64,000 nucleotides of DNA from Enchytraeus crypticus (GCA_905160935.1 CAJHZI010000536.1:431001-495000), one strand, 5' to 3'; positions 1 to 11,289 are shown, numbered from the stretch's first letter. The notes: generated by a model from the sequence alone, not told the origin. Made by a program: numbers and translations.

Positions 1-143
1 TTTGACCAATAAATGTTGCGGTCATCATACAATAATGACTAACTAGGTTATAGATCTAAAAGCTCTACACAGTGAAACTCATTATACCTCAAACATTCAC
101 TCAAAGTTTTCAGTTTTCAAAGAGAATTCATCTGTTCAATTAA

Positions 144-194
<51 letters not shown>

Positions 195-227
195 ATAGAT
201 ATATATACTTATCTAATATATATATAT

Positions 228-257
<30 letters not shown>
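144..257. repeat. (TA)n microsatellite
   Basis: This is an almost uninterrupted TA dinucleotide tract with a few TATT and GATA interruptions. The first ~140 bases hold no gene. Positions 5-25 (ending AAATGTTGCG) faintly resemble the dispersed repeat seen at 46640-46935, so a fragment of that repeat may enter the window here. Confidence 0.9.
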
Positions 258-258
<1 letters not shown>

Positions 259-339
259 TATATATCGTTGTCCTTTATTAATTGGTAAAAGTTTGCTTTG
301 AAAATATTAACAATAGTCTGAGATATATAAACGAAGGTC

Positions 340-507
340 TACCAAAGGAGGTAGACGGAAGGAAGAGAAGGTAGAATAGAAGGAAAGAGAAGATGAGTGT
401 TGGATGATTCAAAAATCCACTCATACGTGGTCATGAAGAGGAAAGCGAAAGACAGAGAAGAGTGGAGGCGTTAAACACCAGGGACCTGCCAGTGGGCATT
501 GCAATAT
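340..507 (+). repeat. LINE3 3' end fragment
   Basis: The segment carries the C-terminal coding end and tail of the LINE family called LINE3 here. The landmarks are a purine-rich GAAGGTAGAATAGAAGG stretch, then GAAGAGTGGAGGCGTTA and GGGACCTGCCAGTGGGCA. The same order of words recurs at 9286-9735, 20530-20935, 21100-21415 and 63100-63235. The reading frame is decayed and there is no functional ORF. Confidence 0.75.
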
Positions 508-603
508 TTGTATTTAACCAACGGCACTCTTAGCTAGTCTCATAAATCAAATTGAAATAAATGTTATCATTAAAAAGGTATAGCTGCGCCCTAGCTGCCT
601 TTG

Positions 604-768
604 CTGCCAGTGTCCAACTCAAAAAGCTAATGCTAACGTCAGTTTGCTCAATTGAGGGCCATGTCAGTGACGAGCGAGCTCAGGATTTGAACCCCGCACA
701 TACTGAACCGCGGTCGAATAACTTACCGACATCGCCACTGACTCCAGCCGCACTGTTACCAGTGGGTG
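604..768 (-). repeat. SINE1: tRNA-derived SINE copy
   Basis: Read on the - strand, the unit contains a pol III A box like TGGCGATGTCGG, then a B box GGTTCAAATCC about 40 bases later, followed by a tRNA-unrelated body ending in TTAGCATTAGCTTT. It matches the + strand copies at 14634-14772 and 23521-23665 along nearly its whole length. The two boxes fit the tRNA-promoter consensus, so this is a SINE of the tRNA class. Confidence 0.8.
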
Positions 769-1285
769 TTACCAGTTGCATTAGTAGACCATAAAAAATT
801 AATTTCTACTGATTGTAATATCAGAAACTTCAATGTGTTTTGTGGCACATAGCCATGAGCAAATGGCTATGAATTTTAAAAGTAATTCTAATTTTAATCT
901 CTTTTTTGATAAATTACTAGTGTGGTTTGCGATTTTCTTTATTTAGATATTGATGGTATATGTTGATATATATCCTTGTTGATATTGAACAGTGTGCAAT
1001 TTCAGTGAGAGAATCAGTTTTATAAATAATTACTTTTATGTGCAGTTCAACGAAGACATCTTAATAAAATGAAGTTTTGATGTGAACTACAAAAATGTCT
1101 ACATTTCATTTGGCGTTAAAAATATTAATTAATTTTCTTCTAAAAGTTTTAATTAGTTTATGTCGGATTAAGCTTTATCATTTAATATTATCAACATATT
1201 TGTCATATTCTAGTTAATCTGGATGGATTAAAATTATATACTGTATACTGTTTGTTGACACTGACTGAAACTATTTTGTGCTTAG
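769..1285. other. Intron of the patched-domain gene, nothing recognised
   Basis: This is AT-rich sequence immediately upstream of the splice acceptor TTGTGCTTAG at 1276-1285. No ORF or repeat was recognised. Confidence 0.5.
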
Positions 1286-1702
1286 GTGAACACTTCTGAT
1301 GACGAAGGTGAGTTAATGTTACTAATGAGAGATTTAGGGAAAAACTCATCAATTCAATTTAGGGTCTTTAGCCCAGACTTCGTTTTCTACGAGCATTACG
1401 TGTCCATCTTAAAGAATACACTGTTACCAGTGGGTGTAACTATGATTGGAATGTTATTCGTTGCCCTTGTATTCATTCCTCATCCAATAGCAGTGACATG
1501 TGTTACAGCGTCCATGAGCAGCGTGGTCGTGGGCATGATGGGTTTGATGCATCTGTGGAACTTAGCTCTTAGTGCAATAGCAACTATACAAATCATACTC
1601 GGGGTAGGTATATGTGTTAGTTTTACCGTTCACACGACACATGCTTTCATGACGGCAACTGGGAAAACTCGTAACGAGAGAGTGACAGCGGCTCTGATAA
1701 AG
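1286..1702 (+). CDS. Patched-domain membrane protein, penultimate coding exon
   Basis: The exon runs from an acceptor (CTTAG at 1281-1285) to a donor (AAG/GTAAAC at 1703) and is exactly 139 codons, phase 0 at both ends. It encodes part of the C-terminal RND-type transmembrane bundle of a Patched/PTCHD-like protein. FSPDFVFYEHY precedes three hydrophobic helices: LLPVGVTMIGMLFVALVFI, a helix containing MSSVVVGMMGLMHLW, and one containing IQIILGVGICVSFTVHTTHAFM. The MGLMHLW and SFTVHxxHAF segments match the conserved region of Patched and PTCHD proteins, which move or sense sterols or lipids in membranes. The acidic residue that usually follows this G-rich run in the TM10 region (GVEF in Patched, SVDF in PTCHD) is serine here. 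The first amino acid of the exon comes from GTG, which is a splice junction and not a start codon. Upstream exons lie outside the window. I cannot decide between PTCHD3-like, PTR-like and Patched itself. Confidence 0.85.
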
Positions 1703-2067
1703 GTAAACATTTAAAATATACATATTATGAAATTGCACTTTAATTCAGAATTTTAATAGAAATAAAATGTAATAATAAGAATTAGAAATATAAAAAAGGT
1801 TTCATATTTGTAGGACTAAGAACATGCAGTATTGTAACAAGCGGATATCATTAGTATCTGCGACCTGTTTGGTGTAATATGCGATTGACATTTTAAAACT
1901 TAAGTATTTAATAAATCTGAAAAACATACAGAATACGACAGTAGGTTAATACATAAAGCACATTTACTTTGTATATGTCCGATTATATGCATGAAGAGGC
2001 CTATGTGCATGTGGCTGTGAATGTGAGTGCGTATGTGTATGTGCATATGCATGAGCACGTGCACGTG

Positions 2068-2104
<37 letters not shown>

Positions 2105-2129
2105 TGTATATATATATATATATATATAT
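2068..2129. repeat. (TA)n microsatellite
   Basis: This TA tract is interrupted once by CTGTATA. It directly precedes the SINE2 copy at 2130, so it may have been its insertion target. Confidence 0.85.
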
Positions 2130-2336
2130 GGGGTAACGTCATGAAGTTTTAAATGACAAATCCTGAGGTGATTTGAACCCTCGTGGGTTCGAATCAAGGC
2201 CGCGCTGATCTGAGAGTAAAATCTCGGACATTGAACTGGCTACACGTAAAATGGTCTAAAATGCCTAACGGTTTAAGCATGTGGTGTTAAAAATTGACAG
2301 ATATCAACGTAGTTGATTATTTCACTATAATGAGTG
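2130..2336 (+). repeat. SINE2 copy (pol III B box containing)
   Basis: The unit begins GGGGTAACGTCATGAAG and carries GGGTTCGAATC, which fits a pol III B box. It continues with GATCTGAGAGTAAAATC and ends near ATCAACGTAGTTGATTATTTCACTATA. It is the same as the - strand copies at 7245-7452 and 62725-62990. An A box is less certain than in SINE1, so the tRNA origin is probable and not shown. Confidence 0.75.
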
Positions 2337-2399
2337 TTACTTACTTACTTACTTATATATATAAGTAAGTTATATAAGAAGCAATATATATACATATCC

Positions 2400-2480
<81 letters not shown>
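2337..2480. repeat. TTAC repeats, small palindrome and (TA)n tract
   Basis: GTTACTTACTTACTTACTTA is followed by TATATATATAAGTAAG, which folds back on the TTAC repeats. A pure (TA)n tract follows at about 2405-2479. Confidence 0.85.
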
Positions 2481-2482
<2 letters not shown>

Positions 2483-2916
2483 TTGCGTGACGTCATGTGT
2501 TGACAGGACTGTTTATTTATTGATTTATAATAAATAAATAGAATTTTGATTAAATTTATCGTCTAGAGTGAATAGTTTTAGACTTGATTAAATACATTGG
2601 CGTACTATTAACTTAGTTCATAGTTCTAAGTTATATTGTTAATCTGTTATATAGTTAATTTGTATCAAAATCAATTTACGGTTTTGACCGTTATGTTACC
2701 GTTATAGTTGATTCCTTTGCAGTTATTTTATACTGCTTTTACTCTTTAAATTGTTAAAGTTATCGTGTTTATGTTTGATCGTTAGGTAATTATTGCATAT
2801 TTGTATCATTTTATGTAATTTGTGTAATATTATATTGAAATTTATATTGTACTTTCTGTATTGATTACAATTACTGATTAGTCAGTTTTGTAAGCATATT
2901 TCGATCGAGAATTCCT

Positions 2917-5757
2917 GTTAATTCTCTTCGAAGCAATATTTCTCTTTGCTCTCTTAATATTCGATCCCTCTCTAACTCGGACCATATCATTACTTTGCAT
3001 GATTTGGCTGAGACTCACAAGTTTGACTGCTTTGCCATCAGTGAAACTTGGCTTTCCTCTATAACCACTCCTTCTGAACTGATGTCTATTGTTCCTTCAG
3101 GCTATGATATGTTTATTGCAAATCGTGACTCTAGGATATCTGGTGCTAAGGGTGGTGGAGTTGCTCTCCTACTAAGGAAGCCCTTTACCCTTCTTAGCAA
3201 TGACTGTCATAAATTTTCTTCATTTGAAGCAATTTCAGTCACTGGTAAATTTGGCACTGTACTCTGCATGTTGTTGCAGTGTATCGACCACCATCTTCCT
3301 CCACATATGCCAAACCTTTCTCTCTCTTTTTATCGGAGTTTTCTGCCCTACTCTCCTTCCTTACTACTTCTAAATCAGACTTTGTGACCTCAACATTCAC
3401 CTTGATAATCCTTAACTCAGCAGTTTAATACTTTGCTGTCCTCTTGTAATGCTGTTCACCTTTGTGAATGTTGCTACTCATATTGACCATCATACACTTG
3501 ATGTTGTTATTACACCAAGTCTCTCTGCTATTGATCCTTTAAGTGTTAATATTTTATCTCACTCACCGTCTGACCATTTTCCTGTTGTATTCACTTATAA
3601 TCATGATACTATTAAAAACTCATCCATTTTTTAATATAGGTGTGTTAATAATGTTGATCTTGATCTCTTTTATTCTGATCTTGAAAATTCGACTTTGATC
3701 AAGTTTCCTTCTAATGATCTTTATGAATTAGTAAAACAGTATAACACTACTCTTTCATCTCTACTTGATAAGCATGCACCTCTAACTACCAAGAAGCTTA
3801 AGAAATCTAACCCTTGATACACCTCTGATTTGAGAAAGCTAAAGGCTGCATGCTGTAGAGCTGAAAGAAAGTGGCGTCATACCCATTCAGATTTTTGGAA
3901 AACTGTTTCTAATTTGCAACACAAGATTTATCGTACTGCTATTGCTATTGCTAAGAAAGAATACTACTCCTCTTTGGTCAGTAAGGCTGTGAATGTCAAG
4001 AGTTTATGGAAAACTGTTAATGATCTATTACAAAGATCTAATTCTCCTTCTCTTCCTTCTACTCCTGTTGAGTCGCTTCCTGAACAATTTTCCAGTTACT
4101 TTAGTGATATGATAAGCAATCTTCGAGCATCTATCTCTCGAGCTCCTAACTCTACTCATACTCCAGTAGAGACTCATTCCAAGGACGAACTTTCTAATTT
4201 CACTCCAGTTACAATTGAGGAGATTACTAAATTAGTTTTAGACTCTCAAGCCAAACATTGTGACTTAGACCCTATCCCAACCTCTCTTTTAAAGAAGTGT
4301 ATTTTACTTGCTCCTGTATTAACAATGATTGTTAATCTCTCTACTGGCATATTTCCTTGTGCTTTAAGCTTGCAGTTATTACTCCATTGCTTAAAAAGCT
4401 CACACTAGATAGGAATCATTGTCGAATTGCTGGCCTAGATCTAATTTATCATACATTTCTAAACTTACTAAAAGAATTGTTCTTCAGAGGCTCTCTACTC
4501 ATCTCTCTTGCAATGATCTATTTAATAAGCTTCAAGCTGCTTATACTAAGCATCGTTCAACTGAAACGGTGCTTCTATCTGTGCAATTCTATTGTTAATG
4601 CCATGTGCACACAACGCTTAACTGGATTATGTATGCTTGATATTTCGGCCGCTTTTGATACCATTGATCACAATATTCTTCTGTCACGTCTATCTACCTG
4701 GTTCGGTAATCGTGGAATTGTTCTTGATTGGTTTTCCTCCTGTCTGACATATCGTTCTTTGAAAGTGATGGAGAGCATCTCTTCGCCTTCCCATTTAAAG
4801 TATGGTGTGCCTCAAGGCTCCGTTTTTGGTCATATCCTCCTCAACCTCTATACAGCACCCTCTGATATCTCATTCTCTTAATTATGAACTATATGCTGAT
4901 GAGACTCAAATGTACACTTGTTTCATCCCTAACTCCTACTCTGATGTTAAAAATATCCTGCAGCAAAGTTTCCGGTCTATATCCTCTTGGATGTCTGCTA
5001 ATTTTTTGGCACTTAATCCATCTAAGACTGAATTCTTGTTGGTTGGGACACCTCAAGAGCTTCTGGAGCCGAATGAGAAAACTCTTTCGTTATCCTTCGG
5101 GTATTAAAATATCACCTGTTTCTTCTGTGAGAAATGCCGGTGTTATCCTTGATAAACACCTAACCTTCCACGAATACATATCTAAAGCTTCACAAGCATG
5201 TTTCTTTCTTATCCGAGATCTTCGTCGAATACGTCCGTATTTGTCACGTGAGACAGCTGCTACAATTGGTGCTGCCAGTGTGCAATCGAAATTGGACTAC
5301 TGCAATTCCCTGTTTTTAAATCTCCCTGGCTGTTAGATTGATCCATTGCAGTTTGTTCAGAATTCTCTTGCGCGAGCTTTTTTTGTAGTTCTAAGTATTC
5401 ACATGTTACGCCCATATTAAAGTCTTTACACTGGCTAAAGATTAAAGAGCGTATCATTTACAAAACAGCTTCGTTAACCTATAAGTCCATTACCATCCCT
5501 GGACAAACTTGTATCTCTCACTTCATTAAAGTGATGCAGCCTGCTGTTTCTCGGTCTTCTAAATTAATTACTCTTGTGAGACCTAGCTTACCTTCGCGCG
5601 CTAAGCTATCTAATCGTTCTTTCCGGCATGCTGCACCGCAGATCTGGAATTCTCTTCCATCCAATCTTCGGAAATCTTCATTTGAACACATCGGCCTTTG
5701 CTTTCCTATGAGCAATTCCATAGGCAGTTGAAGACATATCTTTTTCATCTCTCTTTT

Positions 5758-5760
<3 letters not shown>
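2917..5760 (+). pseudogene. LINE1 copy A: decayed CR1/L2-type non-LTR retrotransposon
   Basis: A 2.8 kb copy of a non-LTR retrotransposon, aligned by eye with copy B at 43316-46424. The order is an APE-type endonuclease (SLNIRSLSNSDH, then FAISETWLSS and KGGGVALLL), a linker with HSDFWKTVSNLQHKIYR, then the reverse transcriptase with LDISAAFDTIDHNIL, YGVPQGSV and a damaged YADE (YADD in copy B). The C-terminal region ends with PSNLRKSSFE. The frame is broken many times: a 10-base deletion near 3385, stops near 3386 and 3815, and frameshifts around 4370 and 4870. The 3' UTR is missing and is replaced by (TA)n at 5761. It lies in the intron of the patched-domain gene, in the same orientation as that gene. 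It cannot encode an active protein. Confidence 0.9.

Positions 5761-5829
<69 letters not shown>
5761..5829. repeat. Compound (TA)n(TG)n microsatellite
   Basis: About 22 TA units are followed by about 12 TG units, exactly at the broken 3' end of LINE1 copy A. Confidence 0.92.
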
Positions 5830-5838
5830 ACTGTACAT

Positions 5839-6610
5839 ATGGGTAAACAGGACAGTTTTCTTAGGGAATGACGCCGCTGCCCAGTAAATGTCAGTCAAAG
5901 CGAAGATCTGAAAGGCATAGGGGGCCCACCTAGTCAAAACATAAACATCAAGAAAAAAATGGTATTTTACAAAAATGAACAAAAATGAACGCCCCAAGTC
6001 CCGTGCACCCTCTAAATTGCGAGGGGGTGGTAAGAATCCCACGGCCAGTATGTACTCAGGTGCCTCACAGATGTACCAAGAGGACATTTCATGTGCCCCA
6101 AAAGGATAAATGTGGACGCATGGAATGTGAAGACTATGGGTAAAAGGGCAAAAATAGAGAACGTAAAGAGGGAAATGGATAAAGGGGAAAATAAATGTCC
6201 TGAGGTAGTTGAATGGAGAAAATGAGTGAAGTGAGGTGGTTGGGCAATGGAGATTTTATAAGTGATCATATAGCCTACTCCGGAGAAGAAAGGTAGAAGT
6301 ATTGGGCGATAATATTTGATAGGAATTTAAATGAACGAGTAACAAAGGTTCTTCAGTGCAGTGAAAGACTGATGTTAGTGCGGATTAAGGCCGATCCAGT
6401 AGACTTGATGCTTATTCAGATATACATGCCTACATCAGCCTCAGAGGAAGAAGAAACTGAAGCAATGTACGAAAACATTGAAGGAACGATTGAAGGAGAA
6501 AAAGCCGCAGATCAAGTAATCAAGAAAAAAACACAGAAAAAAAGCCACAGATCAAGATTATGGGGATTGGAACGCGGTGGTGAGTGAAGGAAGAGATGTA
6601 ATAAAGCCAT
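5839..6610 (+). pseudogene. LINE3 5' region with endonuclease fragment
   Basis: The 5' leader (GGGTAAACAGGACAGTTTTC, and GCGAGGGGGTGGTAAG) leads into a broken endonuclease. INVDAWNVKTM and ENVKREMDKGENKCPEVVE fit the 'WNVRTL...LENVKREMEK' start of an APE endonuclease. At 6372-6587 the frame reads KADPVDLMLIQIYMPTS and a following acidic stretch, the conserved second part of the domain. DWNAVV near 6570 also fits, but a frameshift separates it. The corresponding - strand segment at 28070-28250 is the same family. The reverse transcriptase does not follow. Confidence 0.7.
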
Positions 6611-7140
6611 ATACCTGTAATGCTATTTCCTAAATCCATATTGGTGAGTTGTGAAGATACTGTATTGGTCAATAAGTGGTCATTCACTTGGCGATGATTT
6701 TCTCTAATATTTTAGAGAAGCAAGTTTAGAGACGGATTGGTCTATAGTTTGCAATTTCGCTACTGGTTCTCATTTTAGAATCGGGCAAACTTTTGCAATT
6801 TTCATTTTATATGGAATAGTGCCAATCATAATACATAAATTTAATATAATTGATAAAGGTCTTATTAGCTTTCAATATACTATTGATGCGTTCTATGCCA
6901 CGCTTTTCTCGGATCATGTTTACATTTAATTAATGTAAAATTACTAAACTGAGCTGAGCTGGGCTGATTAAAATATTCTTTTAGCAATTGTTACCAGTTT
7001 CTTCAATTTCCTTTACATGATTTATTTAAATGTATTTAATTAAATGTAGGCCCTATACAAATTTTTTCAACGTATTTGACTTCATGTTTGGAGATTTTAT
7101 AAAACTTGGATTTTGCATCACGACTATTTTAAATCTTTTG
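6611..7140. other. No feature recognised
   Basis: AT-rich intron sequence. I see no ORF with coding character and no repeat shared with other parts of the window. Confidence 0.5.
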
Positions 7141-7238
7141 TATCATTTTGTATCTCGACCTGCCTCTGCCTCCATTTCTTGCCATTCTGCCTTCTATGAC
7201 TTCTTTTAGTAGGCGTTCCTCCCTTAGAAAAAGGAAAA
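7141..7238 (-). repeat. LINE3 C-terminal fragment
   Basis: Read on the - strand this is the segment encoding EVIEGRMA(R)NGG...RQ, the end of LINE3. The word CCATTCTGCCTTCTATGAC recurs almost unchanged at 31630-31650 in the same orientation. Confidence 0.6.
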
Positions 7239-7244
7239 ACGCAA

Positions 7245-7452
7245 TATAGTGAATAATCAACTATGTTGATATCTATCACTTTAAAACCACATGTTTAATC
7301 CGTTAGGCAACTTAGACCATTTTCCGTATAACCAGTCCAGTGAATGTCCGAGATTGATTTTACTCTCAGATCAGCGCGGCCGGGATTCGAACCCACGAGG
7401 GTTCAATTTGCCTCAGGATCTGTCATTTAAAACTTCATGACATTACCCCTAC
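7245..7452 (-). repeat. SINE2 copy
   Basis: This is the reverse complement of the copy at 2130-2336, with the B box GGGTTCGAATCCC at about 7382-7394 on the - strand. It begins (on -) with GTAGGGGTAATGTCATGAAG and ends with the AACATAGTTGATTATTCACTA end. Confidence 0.8.
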
Positions 7453-8084
7453 GAAGTACTAAGTCACTGATTAATTATAAGCAGGTTAACTACTTTGAGC
7501 TTATAGGTCTACTATAACATAGAATATTTGTCTGTCAGTCGTACAGCTTTAATTTGAATACTAAAATAAACATTTGTCTAGCCTTTCAAATCCTATATAG
7601 ATATATAATTTTATTATCTCAGATTGAGTTTGCTATTTGACTCCTAAGCACTCTCGCTTTTCAGTCTTTTAATTTTTCTCCATCATTGCCATGCAGGCTA
7701 ATGGCTTAACCATAGTTTTAAATCATTTATGCCCCGATCTATGCAGTGCTCTTCTATCGTTCTCTCTCTCCATCTCCATGGCGTCTCCCTTTCACAACTT
7801 TCCACGTCTCTCCACATCAACTTCCGTATCTAGACTGCCTCAAAACAATCCTAAGCTTTCTTTGTTTCTTTTTTCCACGTAGCATCACTTGCACTTCTGA
7901 CCTTTCAGATTCTTTCACATTTTCTATCTTCACTCCAGTTCACTTCTAACTATATCTTCACTTATGATTTAAGCACCCTTATTTTAAGGCTTACTTTAAA
8001 AGCTCACGGCTTCCTTTATAATTTTTTATTCACCAAGGTCATAATAAAGCTAATCTTCTCCTCTTTGAAACTATAATATTAATT

Positions 8085-8420
8085 TCTAGAGTAGATAAAA
8101 CTAAGTTTCTGGGAGTGTTTCTTGATAAAAGCAAATTGTCATGGCAACATCGCATTTCATATATTTCCCTAACGTTTGCTAAATCAATTGGTTTACTCTC
8201 TCACGTTGAAGCAAAGCTACCAAAAACAGTTTATTAAATTATTAAATTACAGTCCAGATATTTTCACATCTAAATTATTACAGTATTGTGTGGAGTGATG
8301 CTTCGAAAACTTTGATCAAGGAGTTCAAAGTACTTCAAAACTGTGCAGTTCGAATTATTCAGCATGCAGAATATCCACGAACAATATATTTAAGGATTTG
8401 AAAATAGTAAAGATATCTGA
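8085..8420 (+). pseudogene. LINE reverse transcriptase C-terminal fragment
   Basis: One frame reads VDKTKFLGVFLDKSKLSWQH, the 'KFLGVxxD..L.W..H' motif just after the RT palm of jockey/CR1-like LINEs. Remnants of the following thumb region come after it in broken frames (AKSIGLLSH, then QNCAVRIIQHAEYPR). It has no neighbouring endonuclease and is a 5'-truncated or eroded copy of a family different from LINE1-LINE3. Confidence 0.65.
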
Positions 8421-8639
8421 TATTAATAAATATTGCTGTTGAGTATTTCTGTATACATTTCTCATAATGATCTGCCTTAATGTTACAAATACTCGCTGTT
8501 ATTGAATAGTGCTCCCATTTACAACTTTAGAAACCTGCCAAAATACACATTATTTTTATTATAGAATAAAATGCACATTATTTTATATCATTAAATTATT
8601 CTATTTTTGATTTCGATTAAAATTATAGCCCTGCCTATT

Positions 8640-9285
8640 AAGTATGCACGAGTTCACTATTGTTTATCGTATTTTTCTCTATGTTCACCATAGTTCACAT
8701 TTGGTTTGTGTTTTTTCCTTTCGCATTAGCTCATTTGAATTGGTTGCAAGTGAACTTTACGAAATTTACGGAGCTTCCAGGGAAGGAATTTCTACACATA
8801 TCCTGCAGATTTGGTGAAAATATATTCGGAAGTAACAAAAATACAACGTTTCTTCGAAAAAAATGTTAAAATCAATTTTAACAAGGCTTTTTAAGCAAAA
8901 GTACCGGACATTTTCTTAAAAATTTAATTTTAATAAAAGAATGAAATTTAAGCATCTTTTATTGGAGTAGCTAACAAGGTAGTGCAGGCTTAAACTTCAC
9001 CACTTAAGTAAACGGCCCTTTTCAGGGTCGTTATTTTCTTTGAAAGGAACGACTGACATATCGAAAAGCCTAAAAAGCCGAAAAGCCTGTTAAAATTGAT
9101 TTTAGAACTTTTATCGTAGAAATGCTGTAATTTCGTAACTAACGAAAATATTTCCATCAAATTTGCAGGATATATGCAGAAATTCCTTCCCAAGAAGCTC
9201 CGTAAATTTCGTAGAGATATTTTGAGTTTTCTTAAAGTTATTGAGATTTCGCTAGGGGATCTTTTTTTGCCTGAGTCTGTATATA
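8640..9285. other. Unclassified internal inverted repeat
   Basis: The segments near 8760-8860 and 9115-9235 are imperfect reverse complements. CTTCCAGGGAAGGAATTTCT with CCTGCAGATTTGGTGAAAAT on the left mirrors the TTTGCAGGATATATGCAGAAATTCCTTCCC area on the right. They look like the arms of a decayed foldback element. No protein was recognised. Confidence 0.45.
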
Positions 9286-9735
9286 TGTAGAAAGACACAA
9301 AGATATAGATAGTGAAAACTTTGGTTTGAACCACGCTATTTTATGGATGATGTGAAACATGGACTTTAAGGAAGGAAGATATTAGGAAACTGGAGGCATT
9401 GGAAATGTGGATTTAGAGAAGAATGGAGAGGGCTAGCCGGTCTCGAAAGGTTAAAAATGAGGAAGTTCCGGAGAGAGTTGGTTCAGATAGACAGTTTATA
9501 AATGTATTAAGAAATAGGAAAAAGAGTTGGATAGGATACATTCTAAGTGGGGAAGGTCTATTAAGGGAGGTAATAGAAGGTAGAAAGGAAGGAAATTGAG
9601 GCAAGCCGAGATTATGTTGTTAGATGATTAAAGACCCAATCAAATGTGGAAATGAAGAGGAAGGCGGAAGACAGAGAAGAGTGGAGGCGTTATATACCAT
9701 GGACCAGCCAGTAGGCAAGTAGACAGCGCATTAAG
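9286..9735 (+). repeat. LINE3 3' end fragment
   Basis: Decayed coding sequence for the LINE3 C-terminus. It includes the [14 protein letters not shown]-like segment at 9370-9410, the ...REVIEGRKEGN-like segment at 9565-9600, and [16 protein letters not shown] at 9650-9700. The tail CCAGCCAGTAGGCA leads into a (TA)n tract. Frame breaks are present throughout. Confidence 0.8.
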
Positions 9736-9742
9736 ATATATA

Positions 9743-9788
<46 letters not shown>

Positions 9789-9952
9789 AGGAGAATCCCC
9801 GAGAATACTGGTATATCAAATGAAATGTTATAAATAGCCTAATTTAAAGATCCACTCGTATGCTGATATGAAGAGAAAGACGGAAGATAGAGATGAGTAT
9901 AGGCGTTATATACCTTGGACCTGCCAGTAGGAAGTGCACTAAGATATATAGC

Positions 9953-10003
<51 letters not shown>

Positions 10004-10095
10004 GTAATAAATAAATAAATATATATATATATATAATATATATAATGTATTTATACACGTGTATATACATGCATACATACATTTATGTATGTATA

Positions 10096-10140
<45 letters not shown>

Positions 10141-10226
10141 TAAATATATAATATATAAATATATCTATATATGTATCTATAATTAAGGCGTTATTTACCT
10201 TGGACCTGCCAGTAGGAAGTGCACTA

Positions 10227-10281
<55 letters not shown>

Positions 10282-10518
10282 TATATATAGATATATATAT
10301 GCATATTTATATCTATATATATATACATTACAGTAGGCCTATATAGGCCAACATATTATATATATATATATATATGTATATATATAATATATATAATGTA
10401 TTTATAGACGTGTATAAATATATATATATATATTATATAAGTATATATATACTATATATATATAAATATATATATATTTATATATATAATATATATACAA
10501 AAAAAACAAGTAAATAGT
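9736..10518 (+). repeat. TA-rich block with two extra copies of the LINE3 tail
   Basis: (TA)n tracts alternate with GGCGTTATATACCTTGGACC/TGCCAGTAGGAAGTGCACTA units at about 9915-9950 and 10186-10230. Each unit is followed by AGATATATA and another long TA run. The layout suggests local amplification of the LINE3 3' tail together with its microsatellite. Confidence 0.8.
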
Positions 10519-10587
10519 GTGCATGAATGATGTTTCAAATAATGTGCATGAATGATGTTTCAAATAATGTGCATGAATGATGTTTCA
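10519..10587 (+). repeat. 25-bp tandem repeat just before a splice acceptor
   Basis: Two identical 25-base units and a third partial unit (19 bases) start at 10519, 10544 and 10569, each beginning GTGCATGAATGATGTTTCA. The array stops 24 bases before the last exon of the patched-domain gene (10612), in the branch-point/polypyrimidine region. The third unit ends in TTTCAG. Confidence 0.95.
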
Positions 10588-10611
10588 GTTTGGTTCATTT
10601 ATATGTTTTAG

Positions 10612-11283
10612 GTTGGTATCTTTATTTTGAACGGTGCGGTATCATCTATTCTTTCAATTGCTGCACTTGCGTTGGGTACGTCCTTCATATTTGTGTCTTG
10701 CTTCAAGACAATGCTTCTAGCTTTTATCCTCGGAGTCTTACATTCCATTATCTTTCTTCCCGTAATGCTCAGTTTCGTTGGCCCCAGACGTACAAGTAAG
10801 CCACGGATGTATGTACCAGTCTCGCCTAGTGTTCGATCACTCCAGGATAACTACACCCCTTGTAATTCTGTTTCTCAAACGGTTTGCTCGCCTCGATTGG
10901 GCGATGATCTAATAACGCATGAACCAGTATCAATTGATGAAACCTTACTTGGAGCGGTGGGTGGTTGTAGCACAGCTACCACTTCAATTGCTGATGACGA
11001 CTCAAACTCAAGTAGTGCCACCTATCGAAGTGATAAGGAACCTTCGAGTTTGCTACGTAAGGTGTCCTTTAAGATCGACGATAAATCAGACCGAGTTGAT
11101 GATATAACACAAGCAAATGCTGATTCAGAACGGTGTGGTTTGGAAAGCTCAGGTTCAGGCAGCAGCGGATCTTTAATTGGGAAATGTAGACTAGAGGGGA
11201 AAAGAAGCCAAGATGTCGAGACACAGACTGTTGGTAGATTGTTTGATACCATTCAAGAGATTACAGAGGAATCTGACGTGTAA
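10612..11283 (+). CDS. Patched-domain membrane protein, last coding exon
   Basis: The acceptor TATGTTTTAG (10602-10611) opens a phase-0 exon of 223 codons ending in TAA at 11281-11283, and it joins in frame to the exon at 1286-1702. The first ~60 residues give the last two transmembrane helices: ILNGAVSSILSIAALALG, a short FIFVSCFKTM linker, then LLAFILGVLHSIIFLPVMLS followed by FVGP. The 'G.LH...FLPV.LS..GP' block is characteristic of Patched/PTCHD proteins at this place. The remaining ~155 residues form a hydrophilic, Ser/Asp/Glu-rich cytoplasmic tail with no recognised domain. A (TA)n tract begins six bases after the stop, so the 3' UTR is mostly microsatellite. Loss of this exon would remove the end of the second 5-TM bundle, so both exons are needed for function. 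Confidence 0.87.
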   Translation, partial: VGIFILNGAVSSILSIAALALGTSFIFVSCFKTMLLAFILGVLHSIIFLPVMLSFVGPRRTSKPRMYVPVSPSVRSLQDNYTPCNSVSQTVCSPRLGDDLITHEPVSIDETLLGAVGGCSTATTSIADDDSNSSSATYRSDKEPSSLLRKVSFKIDDKSDRVDDITQANADSERCGLESSGSGSSGSLIGKCRLEGKRSQDVETQTVGRLFDTIQEITEESDV

Positions 11284-11289
11284 TGTATT

